A DNA stretch of 64,000 nucleotides from Azospirillum sp. TSH58 (GTDB lineage: Bacteria > Pseudomonadota > Alphaproteobacteria > Azospirillales > Azospirillaceae), in contig NZ_CP022367.1 in NCBI RefSeq assembly GCF_003119115.1, positions 1,036,001 through 1,100,000 on the forward strand. Direction: 5' to 3'. Made by a program: the position numbers and the translations under genes. Positions 49,932 to 58,697 of this stretch are shown here, one piece after another. The notes below the pieces were generated by a model. That model searched no databases, was not told the origin of the DNA, and was given only the letters and a program-made list of their open reading frames with translations. Every line of letters begins with the position of its first letter. The stretch's first letter is position 1.

Positions 49932-51704
49932 TCAGCCCACGGCGTTGAAGTCGTCCAGCAGGGCGGCGATGCGCCCGCTGTCGCTCTGGTCCATGATGAC
50001 GCGGGCGCGGCGGGTGGCCTCCTGGAGGTCGAGCTTGCGGATCCGCCGCTTCACCAGGGGGATGGCCGGCGGCACCATCGACAGGTCGCGCACGCCCAGC
50101 CCGAGCAGCAGCGCCGTGTAACGCGAATCGCCGGCGATCTCGCCGCAGACCGACACCGGGATGCGGGCGCGCAGCGCCGCCTCGATGGTGAACTGGATCA
50201 GGCGCAGCACCGCCGGGTGCAGCGGGTCGTAGAGCGAGGCGACCTGCTCGTCGCCGCGGTCGATGGCCAGCGTGTACTGCGTCAGGTCGTTGGTGCCGAT
50301 CGAGAAGAAGTCGGCGGCGTAGGCCAGCGCGTCGGCGGACAGCGCCGCGCCCGGCACCTCCACCATCACGCCCACCGGCGGCAGCGGGTCGGCGATGGGA
50401 ACGCCGCGGCGGCGCAGGCGGCGGGCCACCTGTCCCATCATCTCGCGCACGCGCTGCACCTCGGCGACCGAGCAGATCATCGGCAGCAGGATGCGCAGCG
50501 GCCCGTGGACGCCGGCCCGCAGCATGGCGGCGAGCTGCGTCTCCAGCAGCTTCGGTTCGCGCAGGCCCAGCCGGACGGCGCGCAGGCCGAGCGCCGGGTT
50601 CGCCGGCTCGCCGTAGCGGCCCGCCATCCAGCCGGCCAGCTTCTCCCCGCCGACATCCATGGTCCGGGCGGTGACGGTGCGCCCGCCCATGCCCTCCACG
50701 ATGGAGCGCAGGACGGTGTACTGCTCGTCCTCGTCCGGCAACTGGTCGCGGTTCATGAACAGGAACTCGGTGCGCAGCAGACCGATGCCCTGCGCCCCGT
50801 TCTCCAGCGCGTGGTCGAGGTCGCGCGGCAGCTCCAGGTTGGCCTGGAGGGTCACCGCGGTGTTGTCACGGGTGACCGCCGGCAGCTTGCGCAGGCCCTT
50901 CAGCTGCTCGCGCTCGCGCTCGCGCTCGGCGCGGCGTTGCCGGTAGTCCTCCAGCACCTCGGGGCTGGGGTCGATGATGACGCGCCCCTGGACCCCGTCG
51001 ACGATCACGGTGATCCCGTTCTTCAGACCGGACAGCAGTCCGCCGACGCCCAGCACCGCCGGAATGCCCAGCGAGCGCGCCATGATCGCCGTGTGCCCCT
51101 CGGCGCCGCCGAGCACGGTGGCGAAGCCGGCGACGCGGCGCGGGTCGAGCAGGGCGGTGTCGGCCGGGGTCAGCTCCTCGGCGAGGATCACCGCGCCGGG
51201 GTTGAGCATCGAGAAGGCCTGATACTCGTGCCGCATCAGGTTGCGGATCAGGCGCCGCCCCACCTCGCGCACGTCGGCGATGCGCCCGGCGAGGTAGCTG
51301 TCCTCCATGCTCGCGAAGGTCTGGGCGATGGTGGCGATCTCCGCCTGGACCGCGGCCTCGGCGTTGACCAGCTCCTGCTGGATGCGGCGCTCGACGCCGC
51401 GCGTCAGGCGGGAGTTGGTGACCATCGCCAGATGGGCGTCGAGAAGGAAGCCGATCTCCTCCGACGCGGAGCCGGGCAGCACCAGCGCCTTGGCCTTCAG
51501 CTTGCGGATCTGGCGGCGCGCCTTGCCGCAGGCGTCGGTGAAGCGCGCGGCCTCGGCCTCCACCTGATCGGCGGTGAGCGTGTATTCGGGAACGCGGACG
51601 GCGCCGCTCTCCACCACATGGGCCGGGCCGATGGCAATGCCGGGCGAAACGCCCAACCCGCGCAACGACCGCCCCTGGCCGGCGGCCGGAACGTCAGTCT
51701 TCAT
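49932..51704 (-). CDS. ptsI: Phosphoenolpyruvate-protein phosphotransferase (PTS enzyme I, no GAF domain)
   Basis: 590 residues. Enzyme I takes phosphate from PEP and passes it to HPr. The phosphohistidine is His204 in GGAEGHTAIMARSLGIPAV; PEP-binding segments are GIGLLRTEFLFMNRDQLP, MICSVAEVQRV, FFSIGTNDLTQYTLAIDR and the catalytic Cys region PVSVCGEIAGD. There is no N-terminal GAF domain as in PtsP (EI-Ntr), although in this cluster the enzyme feeds the regulatory rather than a sugar-transporting PTS. Its start overlaps the HPr stop region by 11 bases. Confidence 0.93.
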   Translation of the reverse strand: MKTDVPAAGQGRSLRGLGVSPGIAIGPAHVVESGAVRVPEYTLTADQVEAEAARFTDACGKARRQIRKLKAKALVLPGSASEEIGFLLDAHLAMVTNSRLTRGVERRIQQELVNAEAAVQAEIATIAQTFASMEDSYLAGRIADVREVGRRLIRNLMRHEYQAFSMLNPGAVILAEELTPADTALLDPRRVAGFATVLGGAEGHTAIMARSLGIPAVLGVGGLLSGLKNGITVIVDGVQGRVIIDPSPEVLEDYRQRRAEREREREQLKGLRKLPAVTRDNTAVTLQANLELPRDLDHALENGAQGIGLLRTEFLFMNRDQLPDEDEQYTVLRSIVEGMGGRTVTARTMDVGGEKLAGWMAGRYGEPANPALGLRAVRLGLREPKLLETQLAAMLRAGVHGPLRILLPMICSVAEVQRVREMMGQVARRLRRRGVPIADPLPPVGVMVEVPGAALSADALAYAADFFSIGTNDLTQYTLAIDRGDEQVASLYDPLHPAVLRLIQFTIEAALRARIPVSVCGEIAGDSRYTALLLGLGVRDLSMVPPAIPLVKRRIRKLDLQEATRRARVIMDQSDSGRIAALLDDFNAVG

Positions 51705-52035
51705 CGAACTTGCGGGTGATCAGATCCACGAGCGCCGCCATGGCCTCCTCGGCCTCGCGGCCATAGGCGTACAGCTCCACCGAGGTGCCGGGGCCGGCGG
51801 CCAGCATCATCAGGCCCATGATGGACTCGCCCGACACCTGCGTCTCGCCGCGCCGCACCTCGATCTCGCAATCGAAGGTGGCGACCAGCTTCACGAACTT
51901 CGCCGCCGCGCGGGCGTGCAGGCCGCGCTGGTTGCTGATCGTGACGGTCTGGCAGATTTCGGGATTCCTCTCCGGAGTCTGTCCGTCAACACCTGGGGCG
52001 CCTTGTGCGGGCGCCTTCTCGTCTGGAGAACTCAT
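51694..52035 (-). CDS. ptsH: HPr-type phosphocarrier protein with N-terminal extension
   Basis: 113 residues. The phospho-acceptor is His40 in NQRGLHARAAAKFVKL; SGESIMGLMMLAAGPG contains the regulatory Ser phosphorylated by HPr kinase. Standard HPr has its His at position 15, so about 25 extra residues (SSPDEKAPAQGAPGVDGQ) are present at the N-terminus, unless translation begins later, for which no good start is seen. It relays phosphate from enzyme I to EIIA and is controlled by hprK nearby. Confidence 0.93.
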   Translation of the reverse strand: MSSPDEKAPAQGAPGVDGQTPERNPEICQTVTISNQRGLHARAAAKFVKLVATFDCEIEVRRGETQVSGESIMGLMMLAAGPGTSVELYAYGREAEEAMAALVDLITRKFDED

Positions 52036-52039
52036 CGGG

Positions 52040-52441
52040 TCACCCGTCCGACAGCAGCGAGGAAGCGACGTTGATGTATTTCTGCCCGGCCTCCCGCGCG
52101 GCGGTCACGGCGTGGGTCAGCGTCTCCTGGCGGCGCACGCTGGCCAGCTTGATCAGCATCGGCAGGTTCACGCCGGCGATCACCTCGACCTTCGCCTTGT
52201 CCATGATGGAGATGGCGAGGTTGGACGGGGTCCCGCCGAACATGTCGGTCAGCACGACGACGCCGGACCCGTCGTCCACGTCGGCCACGGAGTTCAGAAT
52301 GTCCTGACGGCGCTGCTCCATGTCGTCGTCTGGGCCGATGCACACGGCCCGCACCTGCTGCTGCTCACCCACCACATGCTCCAGCGCGGCGATGAACTCT
52401 TCCGCGAGGCGCCCGTGGGTTACCAGAACCATACCGATCAT
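52040..52441 (-). CDS. manX: PTS EIIA component, mannose family
   Basis: 133 residues; the phosphorylated His is His9 in IGMVLVTHGRLAEEF. The VVVLTDMFGGTPSNLAISIM motif is the mannose-family EIIA core. No EIIB or EIIC sugar permease is present, so it serves as a regulatory endpoint, as known in alphaproteobacterial regulatory PTS systems. Only four bases separate its stop from the ptsH start. Confidence 0.93.
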   Translation of the reverse strand: MIGMVLVTHGRLAEEFIAALEHVVGEQQQVRAVCIGPDDDMEQRRQDILNSVADVDDGSGVVVLTDMFGGTPSNLAISIMDKAKVEVIAGVNLPMLIKLASVRRQETLTHAVTAAREAGQKYINVASSLLSDG

Positions 52442-52566
52442 GGGACATCCTTCAATTCTGGAGCCTCCCCCGAAGCCACATTCTTATTGCGGCACTTATG
52501 AACGATCCCTTTCCGGACCGATCCAACCCACCCCTTGGGCCAACCACCCGGGCCAACCATCCGCTG

Positions 52567-53490
52567 TCAGCCGGCCCGCGGGGCCTGCCGTTCCAGCTCC
52601 CGGTGGCTGATCCCGACCTTCAGACCCAGCCCGTCCAGCCATGCGGCCAGCCGCTCGGCGACGAACACGGAGCGGTGCTTGCCGCCGGTGCAGCCGACCG
52701 CGATGGTCAGGTAGCTCTTGCCCTCCTGGTTGTAGCGCGGCAGAAGCGGCTGCAACAGGTCCGTCAGATGACGGAAGAACTCGGCGAAATCCGGGTCTCC
52801 CTCCACCCGCGCCGCCACGCGGGGGTCGAGGCCGGTCAGCGGACGCAGATCCGGATCATAGTGGGGATTCGTCAGAAAACGTACGTCGAACACGAGGTCC
52901 GCCTCGCGAGGCAACCCCATCCGGAACGAAAAGGAGGTGACGAAGACCTGGAGCGCCGCCTGGGTGCCGATCTGGAAGTTGCCCGACAGGATGCGGCGCA
53001 GGTCGTGGATCGACAATTGCGTGGTGTCGATGGTCACGTCGGCCTGCTGCTTCAGCGGCAGCAGCATGGCGCGTTCCAGCTGGATGCCGTCCGGCACCGG
53101 GCGGTCGATGGCCAGCGGGTGGCGGCGGCGCGTCTCGGTGAAGCGGCGCTGCAGCGTCTCGTCTCCGCAATCGAGGAAGACCAGCCGCACCTCCAACTCC
53201 GCGTGGGCCTTCAGCGCCTCCACCTCCTCCAGCATGGCGTGGGCGGAGAAGTCGCGGGTCCGGCTGTCGATGACCAGGGCCAGCGGGCGCTTGCGCGGGT
53301 CGGCCTGCTCCAGCAGCGCCGGGACCAGCGAGAGGCGCAGGTTGTCCACCGCCTCGTAGCCCAGATCCTCCAGCGCCTTCAGGGCGACGGACATGCCGGC
53401 CCCGGACATGCCGGTGACGAGAACGAGCTGTCCGCCCTGTCCTGCGGGCCGATCCGTCGGCGGGGTCTGCAAGGGACGAGACTCGGTCAT
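52567..53490 (-). CDS. rapZ: RapZ-type nucleotide-binding protein lacking the Walker A lysine
   Basis: 307 residues. RapZ proteins (YvcJ/YhbJ) bind nucleotides and, in enterobacteria, small RNAs controlling glucosamine synthesis. Family motifs are DNLRLSLVPALLEQ, DSRTRDFS, FLDCGDETLQRRFTETRRRHPL, SFSFRMGLPREADLVFDVRFL and GCTGGKHRSV. The P-loop reads GMSGAGMS (27-34): Met33 stands where Lys is expected in G-x-S-G-A/S-G-K-S. The codon is clearly ATG. ATP hydrolysis may be impaired. It overlaps hprK by four bases, the usual order in this cluster. Confidence 0.93.
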   Translation of the reverse strand: MTESRPLQTPPTDRPAGQGGQLVLVTGMSGAGMSVALKALEDLGYEAVDNLRLSLVPALLEQADPRKRPLALVIDSRTRDFSAHAMLEEVEALKAHAELEVRLVFLDCGDETLQRRFTETRRRHPLAIDRPVPDGIQLERAMLLPLKQQADVTIDTTQLSIHDLRRILSGNFQIGTQAALQVFVTSFSFRMGLPREADLVFDVRFLTNPHYDPDLRPLTGLDPRVAARVEGDPDFAEFFRHLTDLLQPLLPRYNQEGKSYLTIAVGCTGGKHRSVFVAERLAAWLDGLGLKVGISHRELERQAPRAG

Positions 53491-53978
53491 GGCAGGTCCG
53501 GCACCTTTCCCAGCGAACCCGCCCGCGCCGCGCCGGCGGCCAGTTTCAGCTTGGCCGGTGCCGAGGCGTCGAAGGGGCAGAGGGCGAGGCGTGGCACCGA
53601 CCGGTCGAGAAGATCCGCGGTTTCCTCCTCGGGCAGGCGCTCCACGGCGTCGCGCGGCACCAGGTCGACGACCAGACCGATCTCCGCCTCCGTGGCGGCG
53701 GGCATCGGCATGATGCCGACCCCCCGAACCTCCAGCAGTCCGGCCAGCGCCGCCGGCGCCGTCGCCATCACCCTGCCATCGTCCACACGCAGCTCCACCC
53801 GGTCGTCGGCCACCAACAGCGCCCCCGCGTCGATCATCCGCAGGGCCAGATCGGACTTGCCACTGCCCGACGGTCCCCGCAGCAGCACGCCGACGGGCGT
53901 TTCGCCCCGGTTGCCGCCGTTACCCAGGCCGCCATTCCATGTGCCGACCAGGACGCAGGTGCCATGAATCGTTGCCAT
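53487..53978 (-). CDS. hprK: HPr kinase/phosphorylase, short alphaproteobacterial form
   Basis: 163 residues from ATG 53978 (MATIHGTCVLVG). Only the kinase domain is present, as in other alphaproteobacteria. Walker A is GPSGSGKSDLALRMI, the capping motif is VADDRVEL, and the HprK signature is EVRGVGIM. It phosphorylates the regulatory Ser of HPr in response to metabolites. A Gly/Asn-rich insert (TWNGGLGNGGNRGE) lies before the P-loop and is unusual. Located between rapZ and an unknown gene upstream of chvG. Confidence 0.92.
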   Translation of the reverse strand: MATIHGTCVLVGTWNGGLGNGGNRGETPVGVLLRGPSGSGKSDLALRMIDAGALLVADDRVELRVDDGRVMATAPAALAGLLEVRGVGIMPMPAATEAEIGLVVDLVPRDAVERLPEEETADLLDRSVPRLALCPFDASAPAKLKLAAGAARAGSLGKVPDLP

Positions 53979-54123
53979 GATCCCGCGAAGGTGAGGTGTG
54001 CCGCCGCTTCTGTCAATGGGATGCCGAAAATGCATCCTTTTCCCGCCCGATACGCCTCCAATGCGCCGTCGGGACCGCCTTGGCCCGGCACCGGTGGCCC
54101 GGCCGCCTTCAGCCCAGCCGCCC

Positions 54124-54567
54124 TCAGCCCGGCCGGTCGCAGCCGGCGGTCAGGGTCAGGCACGGGTTGGGTCGGGCGGTGCGGCGGATGTCCAGAAGTT
54201 CGCTGGCCAGCGCGTCGCGCCGCCGGATCATCTCGTCCAGATCGTCCAGTTCCGCGGCCTCCTGGCAGGCGGTGCGGAAATCCTTCTCGCGGGCCAGCCG
54301 GGTCAGAAGATGGGTGTAGCTGTCGGCGATGGTCGCCAGATGCCGCTGCGCGCCCTGGAGCGCCTGCGCCAGCTGCGTCCGCTCGTCGGCCGACGCCCGC
54401 ATCATCCGGGCCAGTTCGCCCTGCTGGACACTGGCGTCCTTGATCAGGCGGGCCAGCCGGTAACGGCGGAAATCGATCACCTTGGCCGAAGCCGCGGCGG
54501 GCCCGTCGATCTGGCGCGGTGCGATCGGCTTGAGGTCGGATTTGGCGTCTGACTTGGCGTCTGACAT
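54124..54567 (-). CDS. Hypothetical coiled-coil protein between chvG and hprK
   Basis: 147 residues from ATG 54567, with AGAGGGG upstream. An N-terminal repeat (SDAKSDAKSDLK) precedes a long alpha-helical region (FRRYRLARLIKDASVQQG, LAQALQGAQRHLATIADSYTHLLTRLAREKDFRTACQEAAELDDLDEMIRRRD) and a short tail. Likely a cytosolic coiled-coil protein. Not recognised; its place in the chvG/hprK block may indicate a role in that pathway, but its 145-base separation on both sides allows independent expression. Confidence 0.65.
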   Translation of the reverse strand: MSDAKSDAKSDLKPIAPRQIDGPAAASAKVIDFRRYRLARLIKDASVQQGELARMMRASADERTQLAQALQGAQRHLATIADSYTHLLTRLAREKDFRTACQEAAELDDLDEMIRRRDALASELLDIRRTARPNPCLTLTAGCDRPG

Positions 54568-54733
54568 GGCCCCTCTTCCGGTTGGTGACGTCCGGGTGTC
54601 GAAAGGCCAGCCGTCGCGGGCGCGGGAATGACCGAAGTTGAGCATCCGCCGCACCCACGACTTTGTCCATACGTCTTTTCTCAAATTGCAACTATGCCGC
54701 ATCCACCATGTGGAAATCCGTTTTGGGAAACCG

Positions 54734-56494
54734 TCAGGGGCGGGGCAGGCGCACGGTGAAGACCGCGCCGACCGTCTCCCCGCCGGCCCCGAGACGGTTG
54801 CCCGCCCGGATGGTGCCGCCGTGGGCCTCCACGATCTGCTTGGAGATCGACAGGCCGAGTCCCGAATGCGTGCCGAACTTCTCGCCGGCCGGCCGTTCGG
54901 TGTAGAAGCGCTCGAAGATCGCCTCCTCCTTGCCCTCCGGAATGCCGGGGCCGTCGTCGCTGACCGTCACCTCGACCGCGCCGTCCGGGGTGCGCCGGGC
55001 CGTCAGCCGGACCTGCCCGCCGGGCGGCGAGAAGGACAGGGCGTTGGCGATCAGGTTCTGGAAGACCTGGGTCAGCCGCCCCTCCAACCCCTTCACGGTC
55101 AGGGACCCGCCGCGCGGCGGCTCGATGACGACCTGCGGCGCAGCCTCCGCCCCGTCGCCGTCCTCCTCGTCATCCTCGGCGGTGGTGCGGTGGATGTCGG
55201 CCAGCGTGCGGAGCATCGCGCCGATGTCCACCGGCTCCAGCGCGGCGCGGGACAGCTCGGCGTCCAGGCGCGAGGCGTTGGAAATGTCGCTGATCAGCCG
55301 GTCCAGCCGCTGCACGTCGTCGGCGATGATCGCCATCAGCTTGTCGCGGCGGGCCGGGTCCTGGATGCGGCTGACCGTCTCCACCGCGCTGCGCAGCGAG
55401 GTCAGCGGATTCTTGATCTCGTGGGCGACGTCGGCGGCGAAGCGCTCGATGGCGTCCATGCGCGCCCACAGCGCCGCGGTCATGTCGCGCAGCACGCCGG
55501 ACAGCTCCCCGATCTCGTCGCCGCGGCGGGTGAAGTCGGGAATCTCGGTGTGGCGCCCGTGGCCGGTGCGCAGCCGGTCGGCGGCCTGGGCCAGCTTGCG
55601 GATGGGCCGGGCGATGGTGCCGGCCAGATAGAGCGACATCAGGACCGTGACCAGAAGCGCCACCGCGAAGACGCGCAGGATGTCGGTGCGGACGGACCGG
55701 ATGGCCTCGTCGATCACCGTGCCGCTGCGCGACAGCAGCACCGCCCCCAGCACCTCCTTGTAGCGCTGGACCGGGACGGCGACCGTCAGCAGCAGGTTGG
55801 AGCGGGCGACGGGGGAGGCCAGCCGCCACACCGTCGCGCTGTTCTCGCCGGCCAGCGCCCGCTCCACGTTGGGCGGCGGGGCGGCCGATTCGGCGGCGTG
55901 GCCCGGCGGCTCGCGGTAGAGCGGCAGGTTCTCCCGGCTCGGCACCACGTCGATGAAGCGGGCGTAGAACTCGTTGACCGCGCGCGACGCCGGGTCGCCG
56001 GAAGGCGGCAGCGGCAGCTCCTGGATCTCGATCTTGCCGGGCGAGCCGGTCAGCACGCGGCTGTCCGAGAGCAGCCGCCCGTCCGGGCCGTAGAGCCGGG
56101 TGTGCGTCTCCGTCGCCAGCGCCAGCCGGCGGATCATCTGCCGCCCCAGCTCCGGCGACAGCTCGTAGCTTTCCTGGCCCAGCTCCGGCTCGTCGGCGGC
56201 CCGCTGCACGGCGCCCTCGCCGAGCGCGGAGGCGAAGATGCGGGCCTCCGTCTCCAGCGCGTCCAGCTCGGCCTGGACCAGCCGGTCCTGGTAGCGGCCG
56301 AGATAGAGCAGGGCGCCGACCAGCAGCAGCAGCGCCAGCACGTTGACGGCCAGGATGCGCAGGGTCAGCGGCGAGGGCACGCCGCGCACCCGGCGCCGCG
56401 CCGTGGCGCGTGCCGCTGTTCCGGGCATGGAGGGCGGAGAGGCGGCGTGGTCCGGCTCGCGGACCTCACTCCCTGTATCGGTAACCGACGCCAT
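54734..56494 (-). CDS. chvG: Envelope-stress sensor histidine kinase ChvG
   Basis: 586 residues from ATG 56494, a start within the end of chvI (29-base overlap). Membrane helix 1 lies at about 46-66 (ILAVNVLALLLLVGALLYL), a large periplasmic sensor follows, then helix 2 (VFAVALLVTVLMSLYLAGT) and a HAMP domain. The acceptor is His358 in FAADVAHEIKNPLTSLRSA; the ATPase domain has NLIANALSFS, SDDGPGIPEGKEEAIFERFYTERP and HSGLGLSISKQIVEAHGG. ChvG/ExoS kinases respond to acid, peptidoglycan or osmotic stress and control exopolysaccharide and virulence or symbiosis genes through ChvI. Confidence 0.94.
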   Translation of the reverse strand: MASVTDTGSEVREPDHAASPPSMPGTAARATARRRVRGVPSPLTLRILAVNVLALLLLVGALLYLGRYQDRLVQAELDALETEARIFASALGEGAVQRAADEPELGQESYELSPELGRQMIRRLALATETHTRLYGPDGRLLSDSRVLTGSPGKIEIQELPLPPSGDPASRAVNEFYARFIDVVPSRENLPLYREPPGHAAESAAPPPNVERALAGENSATVWRLASPVARSNLLLTVAVPVQRYKEVLGAVLLSRSGTVIDEAIRSVRTDILRVFAVALLVTVLMSLYLAGTIARPIRKLAQAADRLRTGHGRHTEIPDFTRRGDEIGELSGVLRDMTAALWARMDAIERFAADVAHEIKNPLTSLRSAVETVSRIQDPARRDKLMAIIADDVQRLDRLISDISNASRLDAELSRAALEPVDIGAMLRTLADIHRTTAEDDEEDGDGAEAAPQVVIEPPRGGSLTVKGLEGRLTQVFQNLIANALSFSPPGGQVRLTARRTPDGAVEVTVSDDGPGIPEGKEEAIFERFYTERPAGEKFGTHSGLGLSISKQIVEAHGGTIRAGNRLGAGGETVGAVFTVRLPRP

Positions 56495-57161
56495 AGAGCG
56501 TTTCGATCTGCGCAAAGTCGGAATCAATGGCCTTGAACTTCTTGCGGAGCCGCTTGATGTGGCTGTCGATGGTGCGGTCGTCGACATAGACGTTCTCGCC
56601 ATAGGCGGCGTCCATGAGCTGGTCGCGGCTCTTCACATGGCCGGGGCGCTGGGCCAGCGCCTTCACCAGAAGGAACTCCGTCACCGTCAGGTCGATGGGC
56701 TGGCCCTTCCAGGTGCAGGAATGGCGGGCGCCGTCCATGACCAGCGGGCCGCGGGTCAGCAGCGCGCCCGGTTCCGGCGCGGTCTTGTCGCGGGTCGCCG
56801 CCTCGCGCCGCAGCAGGGTGCGGATGCGCTCGACCAGCAGGCGCTGCGAGAAGGGCTTCTTGATGTAGTCGTCCGCGCCCATGCGCAGACCCATCAGCTC
56901 GTCCACCTCGTCGTCCTTGCTGGTCAGGAAGATGACCGGCAGGTGGCTGGTCTGGCGCAGGCGCTGGAGAAGCTCCATCCCGTCCATGCGCGGCATCTTG
57001 ATGTCCAGCACGGCGAGGTCCGGCGGGCGCTGGGTCAGGCCGCGCAGCGCTTCGGCGCCGTCGGTGTAGGTGCGCACCTCGAACCCCTCCGCTTCCAGCG
57101 CCATGGCAACGGAGGTCAGGATGTTCCGGTCGTCGTCCACCAACGCTACGGTGTGAGACAT
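56466..57161 (-). CDS. chvI: Response regulator ChvI (OmpR family)
   Basis: 231 residues from ATG 57161 (MSHTVALVDDDRNILTSVAMALEAEGF, phrase split over 1-27). The phospho-acceptor is Asp53 in LAVLDIKMPRMDGMELL, the conserved Lys is in DDYIKKPFSQRLL, and the winged-helix output has LTVTEFLLVKALAQRPGHVKSRDQLMDAAYG and VDDRTIDSHIKRLRKKF. This phrasing is characteristic of ChvI. It is the partner of ChvG. Nearby pckA and the HugZ-like gene are divergent across about 295 bases (57162-57456) that hold no other gene but must contain the promoters. Confidence 0.96.
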   Translation of the reverse strand: MSHTVALVDDDRNILTSVAMALEAEGFEVRTYTDGAEALRGLTQRPPDLAVLDIKMPRMDGMELLQRLRQTSHLPVIFLTSKDDEVDELMGLRMGADDYIKKPFSQRLLVERIRTLLRREAATRDKTAPEPGALLTRGPLVMDGARHSCTWKGQPIDLTVTEFLLVKALAQRPGHVKSRDQLMDAAYGENVYVDDRTIDSHIKRLRKKFKAIDSDFAQIETLYGVGYRYRE

Positions 57162-57456
57162 GTCGTTCGCGTTCCCAATCGCACGCCCCGTTTTCGGCAA
57201 CCGCCGGTGTCGGCGGCCGGCGTCCGCGGCCAATTCCAGCGGATGACCGGCCCGTCACGGTCGCTTACTACGGAAGAATGGTTTCGTCTTATTTCGAAAT
57301 GCGGGCTTTCCTTATGCTCCACGATGCCCATGAGGCGGCGCAAAGGCATGAAAAGCCAACTTTTCGCTTTTCCCAAGCTATTTGTCTGGGCCAATATGGC
57401 ACCAATGCGGCGCCGGGGAAACGGTGCTGCGCGGGAGAACGCATTCGTTTCAGGGC

Positions 57457-58362
57457 ATGAGTTCCGACGAGTCCCCCATCCGTCCGACCCCATCGGGGCC
57501 GGGCGCCGCGGCGTCATCGGACGTTGGCGGCCGAACGGGAGGCGCCGCAAGGCGCCTGATGCGTGGTGCCGGGTTGGCGGCGCTGTCCACCGCCCTGCGC
57601 GGGGACGACGGCCAGCTCGGCGACCAGCAGGATGGCCGGGGTGGCTGGCCCTATCCCTCGCTGGTCCAGGTGGCCTTCGACCTCGACGGCACGCCTCTTC
57701 TCCTGCTCTCCACCCTTGCCGACCACACGAAGAACATCGCGCGGGATCCGCGCGTCGGCCTGCTGTTCGACGGAACGGCGGGGCTGGCGGAGCCGCTGTC
57801 CGGGCCGCGGCTGTCCGTTCTCGGGCGGGCCGCGCGTTCGGAGGAGCCGCGTCACCGCGCCCGTTTCCTGGCGCGCCATCCCGGTGCCGCGCTCTACGCC
57901 GGTTTCACCGACTTCAGCGTCTACGCCGTGTCGGTCGAGCGCGCCCATCTGGTGGCCGGCTTCGGCCGGGTGCGCTGGCTCGACCGCGCCGAGTTGATGC
58001 TGCCCGGCGTCCCCGCCGCGCTGGCCGAGGCCGAGAGCGCCATCCTGAGCCATATGAACGCCGATCACGCCGACGCCTTGCGGCTTTACGCCACGGTTCT
58101 GGCCGGGCGCGACGCCGGAGGCGTCGGGAAGGACCGCGCCGATGGCACCGGGCCCTGGGTGATGACCGGGATCGACCCCGACGGCTGCGACCTGCGGCGC
58201 AGCGGCGAAATGGCGCGGGTTGATTTCGATCACAGCGTGGAAAACCCCGAAGACGCTAGGGTCGTTCTCGCCGGGCTCGCCCGGCAGGCCCGCCAGAGTG
58301 CGCCCGGCAGCGCACCCGGCGCGGCCGATGACCCGGTGGATTCGGACGATCGTGACGGCTAA
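57457..58362 (+). CDS. HugZ-type FMN/heme-binding split-barrel protein with DUF2470
   Basis: 301 residues. The first half is a pyridoxamine-5'-phosphate oxidase-like split barrel (GWPYPSLVQVAFDLDGTPLLLLSTLADHTKNI, LFDGTAGLAEPLSGPRLSVLGRA). The second half starts ESAILSHMNADHADALRLYA, the DUF2470 signature seen in heme-degrading HugZ/HutZ and related proteins. The disordered N-terminus (1-30) and acidic tail are extra. Members either degrade heme or bind FMN; which applies is not decided by the sequence. It is also a common neighbour of chvI and pckA in Azospirillum-like genomes (inference). Confidence 0.85.
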   Translation: MSSDESPIRPTPSGPGAAASSDVGGRTGGAARRLMRGAGLAALSTALRGDDGQLGDQQDGRGGWPYPSLVQVAFDLDGTPLLLLSTLADHTKNIARDPRVGLLFDGTAGLAEPLSGPRLSVLGRAARSEEPRHRARFLARHPGAALYAGFTDFSVYAVSVERAHLVAGFGRVRWLDRAELMLPGVPAALAEAESAILSHMNADHADALRLYATVLAGRDAGGVGKDRADGTGPWVMTGIDPDGCDLRRSGEMARVDFDHSVENPEDARVVLAGLARQARQSAPGSAPGAADDPVDSDDRDG

Positions 58363-58697
58363 CCACGACGCCGCGGCAAGCGGCGCGCAATAAAGCGCAA
58401 CCAGGAGAAAACGTCAGTGGACCATAACGGACCAACCCGTTGCCGTTTTGGGTTTGTGGCCCTGGGGCCACCCCTCTCTTGCCAATCAGGACATCGGGCG
58501 CGCCCGGGGGGCGCGTCGGGATGACCGCCGTCCGGCCTTCGGGCCGGGCTGCGGTGGTTTGAGCCGGCGGAACGACACCGCCACCGAACGAGGACGGCTT
58601 CGATAAGGGCCGAAAAGGCCAGCCGTCCGGACCTCCGGGCGCCAGTCCCCGACTTCCAAGGGGTCGGCGAACCCGGAGACGAGTTGAGAGGCAAAGG
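58363..58697 (+). promoter_or_regulatory. Structured 335-base leader region of pckA
   Basis: No gene is supported here. Several hairpins are visible on the plus strand: GTGGCCC/GGGCCAC near 58464-58479; GGACGGCT (58592-58599) with AGCCGTCC (58621-58628) enclosing GGCC-GAAAA-GGCC; and CCGGGCG/CCCGG type pairing near 58636-58678. The ribosome site AAAGGA is next to the pckA ATG. A regulatory leader is plausible. Confidence 0.45.
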
